Below, piece after piece: positions 8,590-16,215 of a stretch of DNA of 51,206 nt. Numbering within the stretch: the first letter of the stretch is position 1; the number at the start of each line of letters is the position of its first letter. A model generated the notes under the pieces. It worked only from the letters and a program-made list of their open reading frames with translations. It made no database searches and had not been told where the DNA came from. The DNA is taken from the NCBI GenBank assembly GCA_002496845.1, contig DALQ01000001.1, positions 1-51,206 of the forward strand, written 5' to 3'. Position numbers and translations under genes: made by a program. The DNA is from Euryarchaeota archaeon UBA495 (GTDB taxonomy: Archaea; Thermoplasmatota; Poseidoniia; Poseidoniales; Poseidoniaceae).

Positions 8590-8858
8590 CTTCGCCTATC
8601 GACTTCGCAAGAGTGCGTCAAAAACGACGTGCTGCGGCATTGTGTTGTGTTATTTTCAATTCGAAGAATGGCCCGCGGGTGGTACAAACCATTTGTGAAC
8701 AGCCTCGCGGCCGGAGTGAGTTGAGGTGAACAGGGCGAGAGCAGACGCAGAGGGGATGGGATGCACTCAACGAAGCCGGTTCACACCTGTTCAAGTGTTC
8801 GTATGCGACCTGCCTTGATAACCCTTACCGGATGGAATCGAGCATCTGAAGGCCGGAT
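8590..8858. other. Non-coding stretch upstream of the pilin promoter
   Basis: This is most of the only gap over 300 bases. It is more AT-rich than its surroundings around 8640-8670, where tgttattttcaattcg could be a second promoter or regulator site for either strand. The rest shows no tRNA-like arm, no repeat and no convincing reading frame. An open frame runs through it on the plus strand but it is a continuation of pilin antisense with no start signal. Confidence 0.4.
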
Positions 8859-9875
8859 TCATTCGACCGTCAGGATCTCTGGGCCACCGGAGGTGACGGC
8901 CACGGTGTGCTCAAACTGCCCGATCATGCCGTCGTCAGCGCACGCCAAGACGTGGTAGGTTTCCAAGAAGCGAATGCTGACCAGTTTCTTGACAAGTGCG
9001 TTCCACTTGGACTGCCTGCTCGCTTCGTCTGCGTCCGGGAAGGGTTTCTCGAGCATGGGGTAGGCCCAACGCTCTGCAAACGGCAGGGTTTCGTACCGCT
9101 CCTCGAGGTTCCGGGCCATTTGGGCCCCCAGGGGCTTGAGTTGCTTCTTTGCACGTGCTTTCCTTGACGTGGTGGCCCCTGTCACGCGGTAAATGTTGGA
9201 CGAATTGGATGCACCCATGTTCTTGATGAGGCCTTGCTCTCCCGTGGTGTTGAAGGGTTCCACGGCGTAGACGGATCCTTCCTCAACCACACCCTTGAAG
9301 CCTTGATGATCTGGGCCACAGCGGTAGGAAGGCACGGACACACCCGCATGAAGCACCCACGGCTTCAGTTGGTGGCCGCAAAGGTTGCGGATGGGTTGGA
9401 AGCCTGCATCGAGCGAGGGTTGTGCCGCGGCTTCTCCGACCTTGTGCCAAGGCGTGCCGGGATGCATCATCTCAACGGCTGCATCCCGTGCTTCGCGTGC
9501 GGCTTTGATTTGCTCGGTGTGGTTGTTGGTGTTGCCCACCTCATAGGTCAGCGCGTTGTCACCGATGTGGCCCTTGATGTGGACGCCGTAGTCGATCTTC
9601 ACCAAATCGCCCTTCTGAAGCACCATGTCCCCTTCCCAGCCTTCTGGTGGCGTGACCGTGTGTTCGGTGGTGAAGTGGGCAGCGATGTTGTTCACCGCAA
9701 TGGTGCCAGGAAAGGCAGGTTTGCCGCCATGCCGGTGAATGAAGCGCTCAGCGGCCTCGATGATCTCGTGCCATGTCTTTCCAGGCTGAAGTTCGTCTTT
9801 CATGGCCTCAAGGGTCCGACGAGCCACGTGACCGGCGTCGCGCCAGTACTTCATGCCGTCCTCGAAGTCACCCAT
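8859..9875 (-). CDS. map: Methionine aminopeptidase, type II
   Basis: The 338-residue protein is an archaeal-type MetAP that removes the initiator Met from nascent proteins in the cytoplasm. The pita-bread metal ligands are all visible: D in KIDYGVHIKG (about 95), D in HIGDNALTYE (about 106), H in NLCGHQLKPW, E in YAVEPFNTTG and E in IGQFEHTVAV near the C terminus. The IAAHFTTEHTVTPP segment carries the substrate-site His, and the helical insert between the last His and Glu motifs marks type II. Its start lies inside the 3' end of the Sua5-like gene (25-base overlap), so it is translated in the same minus-strand run. Nothing is missing. Confidence 0.95.
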   Translation of the reverse strand: MGDFEDGMKYWRDAGHVARRTLEAMKDELQPGKTWHEIIEAAERFIHRHGGKPAFPGTIAVNNIAAHFTTEHTVTPPEGWEGDMVLQKGDLVKIDYGVHIKGHIGDNALTYEVGNTNNHTEQIKAAREARDAAVEMMHPGTPWHKVGEAAAQPSLDAGFQPIRNLCGHQLKPWVLHAGVSVPSYRCGPDHQGFKGVVEEGSVYAVEPFNTTGEQGLIKNMGASNSSNIYRVTGATTSRKARAKKQLKPLGAQMARNLEERYETLPFAERWAYPMLEKPFPDADEASRQSKWNALVKKLVSIRFLETYHVLACADDGMIGQFEHTVAVTSGGPEILTVE

Positions 9876-10456
9876 GCCATCACGTCCATCGAAGGTACCA
9901 CGCCCGCCCTGATAACCATTACCTCTGCCTCTTCTCCGCGCCCCTCAAGCCGAAGGAAGGTGCTTCCCAGCCCTCCCGGGCACGTGCCGGGGGCTGCTGC
10001 AGTCGGTGGGAGGGCGAGGCGTTCAGCGCACACCAAGGTGTCCAAAGCAGGTTCTTCTCCGCTGACGTTGGCGCTGGTGGCGGTGATTGGCCCCACCGCG
10101 TCAACAAGGGCCAAGGCCGTAGGATGCACCACGCAACGCACGGCAATCGCTTGGCCGCCAAGGCGAGCATCCACGGCCTCTCGAGCAGGCAGGATCAGCG
10201 ACAACGACCCGGGGGGGAAGGCATCGATCAAGGCATACGCCAATGCAGGAACGTCCACCAACGCTTCCGCCTGTTCGAGGTTGCGCACCGCAAGGCTGAC
10301 CGGTTTCCGGTCGTCGCGCGCCTTCAAGGCAAACACCGCGTCCAAGCCACGGGCCGTCGGCCGTGCTCCCAATCCTGGAAGGGTGCTGGTTGGGTAAACG
10401 ATGGCCTCATCTGCGAGAAGACGAGCGATGACGTCGTCGAGCTTCATGCCGCTCAA
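9851..10456 (-). CDS. Sua5/YrdC-type threonylcarbamoyl-AMP synthase
   Basis: The 201-residue protein is a stand-alone YrdC domain. It makes threonylcarbamoyl-AMP from Thr, bicarbonate and ATP, the first step of the t6A37 modification of ANN-decoding tRNAs. Diagnostic segments are YPTSTLPGLGARPT (residues about 20-33), KARDDRKPVSLAV, SLILPAREAVDARLGG and TATSANVSGEEP. There is no C-terminal Sua5 domain. The start ATG at 10456 overlaps the upstream stop as ATGA. The gene overlaps map downstream. One could also call it a YrdC-family nucleotide-binding protein, but the full motif set favours the synthase. Confidence 0.88.
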   Translation of the reverse strand: MSGMKLDDVIARLLADEAIVYPTSTLPGLGARPTARGLDAVFALKARDDRKPVSLAVRNLEQAEALVDVPALAYALIDAFPPGSLSLILPAREAVDARLGGQAIAVRCVVHPTALALVDAVGPITATSANVSGEEPALDTLVCAERLALPPTAAAPGTCPGGLGSTFLRLEGRGEEAEVMVIRAGVVPSMDVMAWVTSRTA

Positions 10457-10737
10457 TCCGTCTGAATCCAGTGGGTCAGATGGCGTTGTGCCACGTCACC
10501 TGCCAACGATTGGTCGTCCGTTTTGACCAGCAGCTTGCCGCTTGGAAACAAGGAAAGGTCGCTTGGACCGGTGAAGGTCCACATCAATCGGGTGCGCAGA
10601 CCAACAGTGTATCCATCGGCCACAATTCGGGCACCCACGGACTCCATGTCGATGCCATCGCACCCCTCGGGCACAATCTGCCATGCTCCTTTGGAGCCGC
10701 ATAATTCCATCGAGAACGCGTCTGACATGCCGCTCAA
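10453..10737 (-). CDS. Small protein resembling the C-terminal domain of ThiF/MoeB-like E1 enzymes
   Basis: The 94-residue protein has SMELCGSKGAWQIVPEG near its start, DGIDMESVGARI next, and LSLFPSGKLLVKTDD with a final helix AGDVAQRHLTHWI. This order matches what I remember of the tail of ThiF/MoeB-family adenylating proteins, where LCGRNAVQV, a Leu-rich helix, LTVFPDGRAIV and a final Ala/Arg helix occur after the catalytic domain. No adenylating domain is present here or nearby. The link is from memory. The gene ends in an ATGA overlap with the Sua5-like gene and starts six bases after the Gly-Pro-Pro gene. It may bind a sulfur-carrier or ubiquitin-like partner in trans, which is speculation. 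Confidence 0.6.
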   Translation of the reverse strand: MSGMSDAFSMELCGSKGAWQIVPEGCDGIDMESVGARIVADGYTVGLRTRLMWTFTGPSDLSLFPSGKLLVKTDDQSLAGDVAQRHLTHWIQTD

Positions 10738-10743
10738 CTCTGA

Positions 10744-11928
10744 TCAGGACTTGGTCGGAGGACCGCTGGGGGGTCCTGAGGGAGGGCCGCTTGGAGGCCC
10801 CGAAGGTGGACCACTTGGGGGGCCGCTGGGAGGTCCTGAGGGCGGGCCCGAAGGAGGACCGCTGGGGGGACCCGAAGGTGGACCACTCGGAGGACCGCTG
10901 GGAGGACCCGAAGGCGGGCCGCTCGGTGGGCCGCTGGGAGGGCCTGAGGGCGGGCCCGAAGGAGGACCGCTGGGGGGACCAGTTGGAGGTCCAGATGGCG
11001 GACCTGCCGATGAGGCTGCAGGCGTGGACGGAGGCGTTGGTGGAGTCGCAGCCACAGCAGCGGGGGCGGGCACCGGTGGAGGCGTGGGGGCTGTTTCTGT
11101 TGCCTTCGGCGTGGGCGTGAGCGGGGCGAGCAAGGGGTCAGCCACCGGAGCAGATGCTTCTGGGGCGGTCGGAACGTCTGCTGCTTGAATCGGTTGCAGC
11201 AGAGGATCGGCGGCAGGGGCCGGTTCCTTAGGTGCAAGCAACGGGTCTGAGACGGGGGGAGTGGCGTCGGAGGAAGCTGGAACTGGGGGCGCCGATTGCC
11301 CGGTTCCGCTCGACCATGGTGGCTTCTTCGGGCCTTCTTCTTCCTCATGGCCAAAGGTGCCGGCAGCCCGGATGGTGGTCGCCCCACCTTCGGCGTTCAC
11401 GGCGCTGAATTGCGTCATCTCAACGTTGGACGCATCGATGAGGCCCCGTTCAGACACTTGACCGAACTCATCGAGTTGCCCTTCAAACGCACCAGCAAAC
11501 AGGCTTGAGCCCATCGCATTGGCCAAGCGACGTGTTTTCGGGGCTTCATACTCCATGTCGCTGGAAAAGGGCCCCAAATCCAGCGTGCCAGACATGCTGG
11601 ACGCGACAAAGGACCACTCGCCATGGTCGAGGCGAAGCTGGAAGCGAAGGCTACGTTGTGCACCTGGGCCCAGCGAACTGATCGGAACGAGGGGTTCGAG
11701 GTCTTGGGCTCCGGCGACCACCAAACGCGCGTCGATGCCGCCGAGCGGGACCGATGCTTCGTTGATGAGGACGACTTCGATGTCCAGCACGTCCTCGTCG
11801 TCGTCGTCGATTTCCATCCGAACCGACTGGAGTCTGGCTTCGATGGAAGCGACGCGCGCGCTGTGCTCCTCCGCCATGCGGCGAGAGAAGGCCACGCCGT
11901 ACTTGAATGCGGTGCTGACGGGACTCAC
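10744..11928 (-). CDS. Unrecognised protein with acidic N-terminal domain and Ser-Gly-Pro-Pro repeat tail
   Basis: GTG at 11928 overlaps the RDD gene stop as GTGA, giving 394 residues; the longer frame upstream is only antisense/out-of-frame sequence of the RDD gene. The N terminus has a short coiled coil (AEEHSARVASIEARLQSVRM) followed by an acidic DDDDEDVLDIEVVLINEAS strand-rich domain to about residue 165. The middle is rich in Pro, Ala and Glu, with three near-copies of the motif DPLLAP or DPLLQP. The C-terminal 83 residues are 21 GPP blocks at a four-residue period. There is no membrane segment or signal peptide. It may be a scaffold or adaptor for the adjoining RDD membrane protein. Function unknown. 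Confidence 0.75.
   Translation of the reverse strand: MSPVSTAFKYGVAFSRRMAEEHSARVASIEARLQSVRMEIDDDDEDVLDIEVVLINEASVPLGGIDARLVVAGAQDLEPLVPISSLGPGAQRSLRFQLRLDHGEWSFVASSMSGTLDLGPFSSDMEYEAPKTRRLANAMGSSLFAGAFEGQLDEFGQVSERGLIDASNVEMTQFSAVNAEGGATTIRAAGTFGHEEEEGPKKPPWSSGTGQSAPPVPASSDATPPVSDPLLAPKEPAPAADPLLQPIQAADVPTAPEASAPVADPLLAPLTPTPKATETAPTPPPVPAPAAVAATPPTPPSTPAASSAGPPSGPPTGPPSGPPSGPPSGPPSGPPSGPPSGPPSGPPSGPPSGPPSGPPSGPPSGPPSGPPSGPPSGPPSGPPSGPPSGPPTKS
10756..11004 (-). repeat. Degenerate 12-base tandem repeat coding for 21 GPP blocks
   Basis: Twenty-one copies of a unit coding Gly-Pro-Pro-Ser (one copy has Thr) follow one another without a break. Third positions vary among copies, so the DNA repeat is imperfect while the protein repeat is nearly perfect, which suggests selection on the protein rather than recent slippage. 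The four-residue period rules out a collagen-type triple helix. Confidence 0.9.
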
Positions 11929-12509
11929 CGGAGGCCAAGCCTGGTCTCGGACGGGAGGGACCAATCCACCGCAGCGACGGTGTGGTGAGCGCGGTCGACC
12001 CCCGTTCGGTATTCGGCGCCGACCGAGCGAGCCTTCCAAAGGTCGCGTGCTCCAAACCAGAACCAACCGATGAAGGGGATTAGGTAGCGGAGTTTTGCTG
12101 CAGCACGAGGACCCCAGTGGTCTTCTGGAAGAAGCGTCCCGTCGTCGTGCACCAGAGCAATTCGGAACGCACGCTGCCCGAGGGAACGGCCGTATGCCCT
12201 TCCCGTGTACTTCCAGTACAACCAGAACGCCCCGAAGAAGAGGGTCCAACTCACGATGTACCCGGCCACAACGCGCGCATCAAAGGTCTCGAGTGCGAAC
12301 ACGTTGGTGGACAACATCAGCAGGAGTTGCTGGCCTGAAAGGAAGTGAAGAAGCAGGCTCATCACGATCACGTCGGTCATGAAGGCTGCCGCGCGGCGCC
12401 AGACCGGCGCGATGAGCATCCCCTCTGGAGCGGTGGCCAACGCCTGTTGAGCCAGCGTGCCCCCGGCCGGGTTGAGGCTGACGGGGGAGGCCATGATGAT
12501 GCCTTGCAC
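11925..12509 (-). CDS. RDD-family membrane protein
   Basis: The protein of up to 194 residues contains the RDD domain: PVWRRAAAFMTDVIVMSLLL at about residues 35-54 with the Arg and Asp that give the family its name, a second helix near 85-105, and a third segment LRYLIPFIGWFWFG around 140-153. RAYGRSLGQRAFRI follows the second helix, as in typical family members. RDD proteins are small inner-membrane proteins of uncertain, possibly transport, role. Two starts are possible: ATG at 12509 and ATG at 12494 (MASPVS). A promoter-like element at 12514-12525 would fit leaderless transcription from 12494. It is coupled by GTGA to the repeat-tail protein. Confidence 0.85.
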   Translation of the reverse strand: MQGIIMASPVSLNPAGGTLAQQALATAPEGMLIAPVWRRAAAFMTDVIVMSLLLHFLSGQQLLLMLSTNVFALETFDARVVAGYIVSWTLFFGAFWLYWKYTGRAYGRSLGQRAFRIALVHDDGTLLPEDHWGPRAAAKLRYLIPFIGWFWFGARDLWKARSVGAEYRTGVDRAHHTVAAVDWSLPSETRLGLR

Positions 12510-12513
12510 CTCT

Positions 12514-12525
12514 CCCTGTTGAAGA
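12514..12525 (-). promoter_or_regulatory. Possible internal promoter before the RDD gene
   Basis: Minus strand reads TCTTCAACAGGG, sharing its first seven bases with the pilin and S13 elements. Its centre lies about 26 bases from the ATG at 12494, the spacing for a leaderless transcript. Alone the match is weak. Confidence 0.3.
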
Positions 12526-12531
12526 TGTGCC

Positions 12532-14547
12532 TCACGCTCGCCCGACGTGCCACGCCATCAGGCCGAGTTCTTCGGCCCAATCCAGCCACGCCCTCCATGT
12601 TCCGTCACGGCGCAGTGTCTGGGGATGACCGACCATGATCAGGCCCCGACGGGCACGCGTGATGGCCACGTTCAGCCGACGGCGGTCCGCAAGGAACCCA
12701 ATCTCACCTTTGGGGTTGGAACGCACGGTGCAGAAGACAATGACTTCCTTTTCACGCCCCTGATATCCGTCAACGCTGCGGACTTCCAAGCCGTGAAAGC
12801 GCCCACCTTCGTCCAGGCCGCCGCCCTCATCAAAGAGGTCGGTCAGCAACCGGACCTGCGCCGTGTACGGGGTCACGACACCGACGTCGGAGCCTTGCAA
12901 ATCGCCCGCGGAAAGAAGGTCGTTCACGATTCCAAAAGCGGCAGCGGCCTGATCGCGGTTGGCTTTGGAAGCCCTTTCCGCGTCAAGTTCCTCCTCGCCG
13001 TCCACGGGCACAAAGGCCACGGGACGGTCCCAATCCGGCCAAAGGAACCCTGCGGGCGGTGGTCGCTCTTCACGGGCGCATCCGTCCTCAAGCCGCCCCT
13101 CGTAGAATCGGGCGCCGGGAAACTCGCGGATGCTGGGGTGCATGCGGTATTGCGTGGTGAGCATGTGCGTCGGCAGCCCGAGGTCGATCAGGCGCTCAAA
13201 CAGGGAGCGGCCTAGCCCGCCTTCTGCGGCCCGGTCCGAGATGACCGTGGGGGGAAGTTGGCATTGGTCACCGACCAGCACGAGGTGGCGGCACCCGCGG
13301 ACGATGGGTACCAAACTGCTTGGCTCGCTCGCTTGGGTGGCCTCGTCAACAAGCACGATCGGGAAACGGCGAGCGCCGAGAATTCGGTGACCAGAACCGA
13401 CCGTGGTCGCGCAAACCACCTCAGCGTCGTCGAGGAGCCCGTCGATCATCTGTTGTTCCATCCGCTGCATCTCTCGTCGCTGCATCGAGAGGTCCTTGTG
13501 CGCCAAACCACGCTCTTTTCCGCGCAAGCCGGAAAGGCCACGCTTGAGCGTGTCGTGCTCGTCGCGAAGGGCCGCCAGATCGTCTTGCAAAGGATGGTGC
13601 TCAAGCCGAGCGTCCAACGTTGCCTCACGCAACGAAGCGCGCACTTTGACGGGCTGACCGATGCGTACGGCGTTGACGCCGGATTCAAGCAGACCTTCCA
13701 GCAGGTTGTCGACGGCCACGTTGGACTCCGCCGTGGCAAGAATTGGGCCTCTTCCTTGGGCCGCCATGGCGGAAAGCACGTGCACCGCAGTGTGCGTTTT
13801 CCCGGTGCCTGGTGGCCCTTGAATGAGGGTCAGACGCTGTTGGAGAGCGGCCTCGACCGCAGCCGATTGGGAGGAATTCAGGTTGCCGCTGGGGTCTGCA
13901 CGAACGCGGCGAGGGCGCCCGCCGATGCTCGGCGAGGAAGCAGCGGAGGCTTCTGGGTCGTGCACTTGCCCAAGCAAGAGGTCGCGAAGGGGCGTGCCGT
14001 CGTCGGCCCCTGCGTCATGCAAACGGAGCAAAGCGTCCGCCATTCGGTCGTGCGCAACTCGGTTCGCGCCGCGATCCAAACGCCACACGCCGTCCCTGAC
14101 CCCTTTGGGACGCTCGCCGACGACCACGCGCACACGCGTTGGTCCTCGGTCGAGCACAAGCCCTTCGATCGTTTTCTCACCCCAAGGACGGGTACGGCTG
14201 AGGATGACCATGTCGCCGTGAGAGAAACGGTGCACAGGCAGACGTCCGCCGTCCCTCGCCTCGAAGATCAAAATCGGGTCACCAAAGAGGCGCCCTCGTG
14301 AACGGGCCTTCAGATCGTACAAGGTCAAACCGGCCTCGACCAGCCTGGACTTGCTCCAATGACGCCAGCGCTCCTCGACGGTGGCCAACTCATCTTCGAG
14401 CTCCTGACCGATGAGTCCAGTGAAACGTTCCAGGTGGTCTTGGCCCCGGTCCCAACGCACCGGAGCAGGCCCGTCGTCCACCTCGCGTGGGACCGGCAGG
14501 TCACGCGTCCGGCTGTTCATCCGGCGCACCCCCCCACGTTTGCCCAT
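12532..14547 (-). CDS. SF1 helicase, UPF1/IGHMBP2-like
   Basis: The 671-residue protein has a complete superfamily 1B helicase core: Walker A GPPGTGKTHTAVH, DEAT box with VLVDEATQASEPS, GDQCQLPPTV, TQYRMHPSIREFPG, SVDGYQGREKEVIVF and NVAITRARRGLIMVG, in the right order. Before the core is a beta-barrel-like region (residues about 60-200, FEARDGGRLPVHRFSHGDMVIL) resembling the 1B domain of IGHMBP2 and Upf1. Family members unwind RNA or DNA 5' to 3'. The likely start is ATG at 14547 or the ATG at 14520 (MNSRTRDLP). It heads the minus-strand run to map, whose products concern translation, so an RNA role is attractive but unproven. Confidence 0.9.
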   Translation of the reverse strand: MGKRGGVRRMNSRTRDLPVPREVDDGPAPVRWDRGQDHLERFTGLIGQELEDELATVEERWRHWSKSRLVEAGLTLYDLKARSRGRLFGDPILIFEARDGGRLPVHRFSHGDMVILSRTRPWGEKTIEGLVLDRGPTRVRVVVGERPKGVRDGVWRLDRGANRVAHDRMADALLRLHDAGADDGTPLRDLLLGQVHDPEASAASSPSIGGRPRRVRADPSGNLNSSQSAAVEAALQQRLTLIQGPPGTGKTHTAVHVLSAMAAQGRGPILATAESNVAVDNLLEGLLESGVNAVRIGQPVKVRASLREATLDARLEHHPLQDDLAALRDEHDTLKRGLSGLRGKERGLAHKDLSMQRREMQRMEQQMIDGLLDDAEVVCATTVGSGHRILGARRFPIVLVDEATQASEPSSLVPIVRGCRHLVLVGDQCQLPPTVISDRAAEGGLGRSLFERLIDLGLPTHMLTTQYRMHPSIREFPGARFYEGRLEDGCAREERPPPAGFLWPDWDRPVAFVPVDGEEELDAERASKANRDQAAAAFGIVNDLLSAGDLQGSDVGVVTPYTAQVRLLTDLFDEGGGLDEGGRFHGLEVRSVDGYQGREKEVIVFCTVRSNPKGEIGFLADRRRLNVAITRARRGLIMVGHPQTLRRDGTWRAWLDWAEELGLMAWHVGRA

Positions 14548-14648
14548 GACAGGGGTTTGGGTGGGGGGTTTGAGGCTCTGCCGACCGGGGGACGGGGAGG
14601 GACGAGGATTAAACCGGAGTCATGGACCCCGCAGAAGGAGGTTGCCTC

Positions 14649-15650
14649 ATGTTCAGGCGGCGAAAGAAGGAGGGGCGGGCAGAAGGTGCCTGCACCTTCT
14701 GTGGGTTTGTGCCCGAAGTTCCCGGCCCGACTTGTCCCCAGTGCTACTACGAATTCGACAAGTCCCCACGCGACCAAGGGACGCGCCCAGACGCCGCGGA
14801 TCAAGCCGACATCCTCGCCTTGTTGGAAGCCGAGCCAACGGCGATGGAAGAGGGAGCCCCGTTGGTCGAAGCGGTCCTTGCGATGGACGACGTCACCGTG
14901 GACGTGCCAGCCTACGATGCCCCTGGCCCCGTTGACGAGGACCAGGACGTCGTTGGGGAGCACGAATTCATGGAAAGTTCGGGACCAACGATGAACGAAA
15001 CCAAAGCCTTCGAAGCAGAAGAGGAAGCCACGCTGGTGCCCTCAGACGTCCGTCCTGATGCGGGAACCTTCGAGGTGCCCACCCACGACCCCACGGAAGA
15101 GATCGCTGAACCGGTGCCCATGAACATCGGTGGCCTGCACTCACCTGCTGAAGCCAATGAGCAACAAGAAGACCTGAGTGGACACACGGAACCAATTCCA
15201 GACCTGCCTGACCTTGACGCCATCGAGGAACCCATCGAAATCGCAGCCGTGGCGGATGAGGCTCCGGAACCTGCGGTGGCGCCAACCCCTGAGTTGCCTG
15301 ACTTGGACGACGTGCCTGAAGCCCAACCCGCCCCTCAACCTGCACCCCCCATCCAGCATCCAAACCGATGGATGCCGTGGACCGCCAAGGACGCCTGGAC
15401 CTTGTCCGCCGCCCAGACCGCGCTGGTCCCCATCTTCGAGGCGGTAGGCGCTGGGCAAGTTCAACGTGCAGCCGCGGACCTTGACCACATCGGGCCGCAC
15501 CTCCCCGATGACTTGGACCTCATCTACCACGTCGGTCTCTTGCTCAAACAACTCGGTCGTGACGAAGCGCTGCAGACCCTGTTGGTACGCGTCTCTGCGG
15601 CTCAACCCGACGATGCTCGCGTGCACGCCGCCGTGCACCACCTGAGATGA
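14649..15650 (+). CDS. Zinc-ribbon protein with long acidic linker and helical C terminus
   Basis: ATG at 14649 has GGAGG eight bases upstream, so it is preferred over an in-frame start at 14622; this gives 333 residues. The N terminus has a basic MFRRRKKEG, then a zinc ribbon CTFCGFVPEVPGPTCPQC. A long acidic, Pro/Glu/Asp-rich region (about 45-230) looks disordered and contains repeated LPDLDxI/VPE-like segments. The C terminus (about 245-333) has helices resembling a tetratricopeptide pair: LVPIFEAVGAGQVQRAAADL and LIYHVGLLLKQLGRDEAL. No catalytic motif was seen. It may be a membrane-surface or nucleic-acid-associated adaptor. It lies five bases before a GNAT gene. Confidence 0.75.
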   Translation: MFRRRKKEGRAEGACTFCGFVPEVPGPTCPQCYYEFDKSPRDQGTRPDAADQADILALLEAEPTAMEEGAPLVEAVLAMDDVTVDVPAYDAPGPVDEDQDVVGEHEFMESSGPTMNETKAFEAEEEATLVPSDVRPDAGTFEVPTHDPTEEIAEPVPMNIGGLHSPAEANEQQEDLSGHTEPIPDLPDLDAIEEPIEIAAVADEAPEPAVAPTPELPDLDDVPEAQPAPQPAPPIQHPNRWMPWTAKDAWTLSAAQTALVPIFEAVGAGQVQRAAADLDHIGPHLPDDLDLIYHVGLLLKQLGRDEALQTLLVRVSAAQPDDARVHAAVHHLR

Positions 15651-15654
15651 TACC

Positions 15655-16215
15655 ATGCAAACACCGGCGCTCGAAGCGGCAGGTGGGTTGGTGCTCCGGC
15701 CCATTTCGAGCAGCGATCTCTCGGATCTGCTGGAAAGCTACCACGAGTCGCCAGAGGACGGGCAGACCGCCCTTCCTTGGATGTACCCTCGCAACATTGC
15801 GGAGCAATTGGCGGATTTCGTCCGGGACATCCTCCGCGCTGCCGACGAAGACCGCATCCATTTCTGGTCGATACGATTGGACGATCAGCACGTGGGAACC
15901 ATCGGTTTGGGCGACGAATTGCAGTTGGACCTCAGCAGTTGGAGCCTCGGCTACTGGATTCGGGTCTCGCATCAGGGCCAGGGCATCGCCAGTCGAGCCA
16001 TCGATGCGGTGTTTGCTTGGCTTACGGAACGCCACATTGAGGCCGTCGTTGAAGTGGCCGTCCACCCGCACAACGGACCCGGCCTCGCAACGGCACGTTC
16101 GTTGTGCGCCCGCTGGGGCGGGACCCCGCTCGACGATTTTGTGGGCATCGACTTCGGTGGACGAACCATTCCCCATCACCTTCACTTGATCCAAGTCGGA
16201 GGCGGCGAGGCGTGA
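15655..16215 (+). CDS. GNAT acetyltransferase, RimJ/RimL type
   Basis: The 186-residue protein opens with GLVLRPISSSDLSDLLES, the usual start of RimJ/RimL-like GNATs. DQHVGTIGLGD is the second strand pair, LGYWIRVSHQGQGIASRAI is the acetyl-CoA-binding motif A with Q-x-x-G-x-A variation, and HNGPGLATARSLCARWGG is the motif B region with the conserved Asn. Such proteins acetylate N termini or small molecules with acetyl-CoA. It is translationally coupled by GTGA to a polysaccharide deacetylase, which suggests a small-molecule or sugar substrate. Substrate unknown. Confidence 0.85.
   Translation: MQTPALEAAGGLVLRPISSSDLSDLLESYHESPEDGQTALPWMYPRNIAEQLADFVRDILRAADEDRIHFWSIRLDDQHVGTIGLGDELQLDLSSWSLGYWIRVSHQGQGIASRAIDAVFAWLTERHIEAVVEVAVHPHNGPGLATARSLCARWGGTPLDDFVGIDFGGRTIPHHLHLIQVGGGEA

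Noticed and set aside
8034..8729. A 231-codon plus-strand frame over the pilin region
   Set aside because: Antisense to the pilin gene; it continues into the upstream region without a start signal.
10756..11004. CRISPR or other DNA repeat array
   Set aside because: The 12-base units are contiguous and in frame with no spacers, so this is a protein repeat.
10744..12249. The long 501-codon version of the repeat-tail protein
   Set aside because: Its first 107 residues are out-of-frame RDD gene sequence; GTG 11928 with GTGA coupling is the better start.
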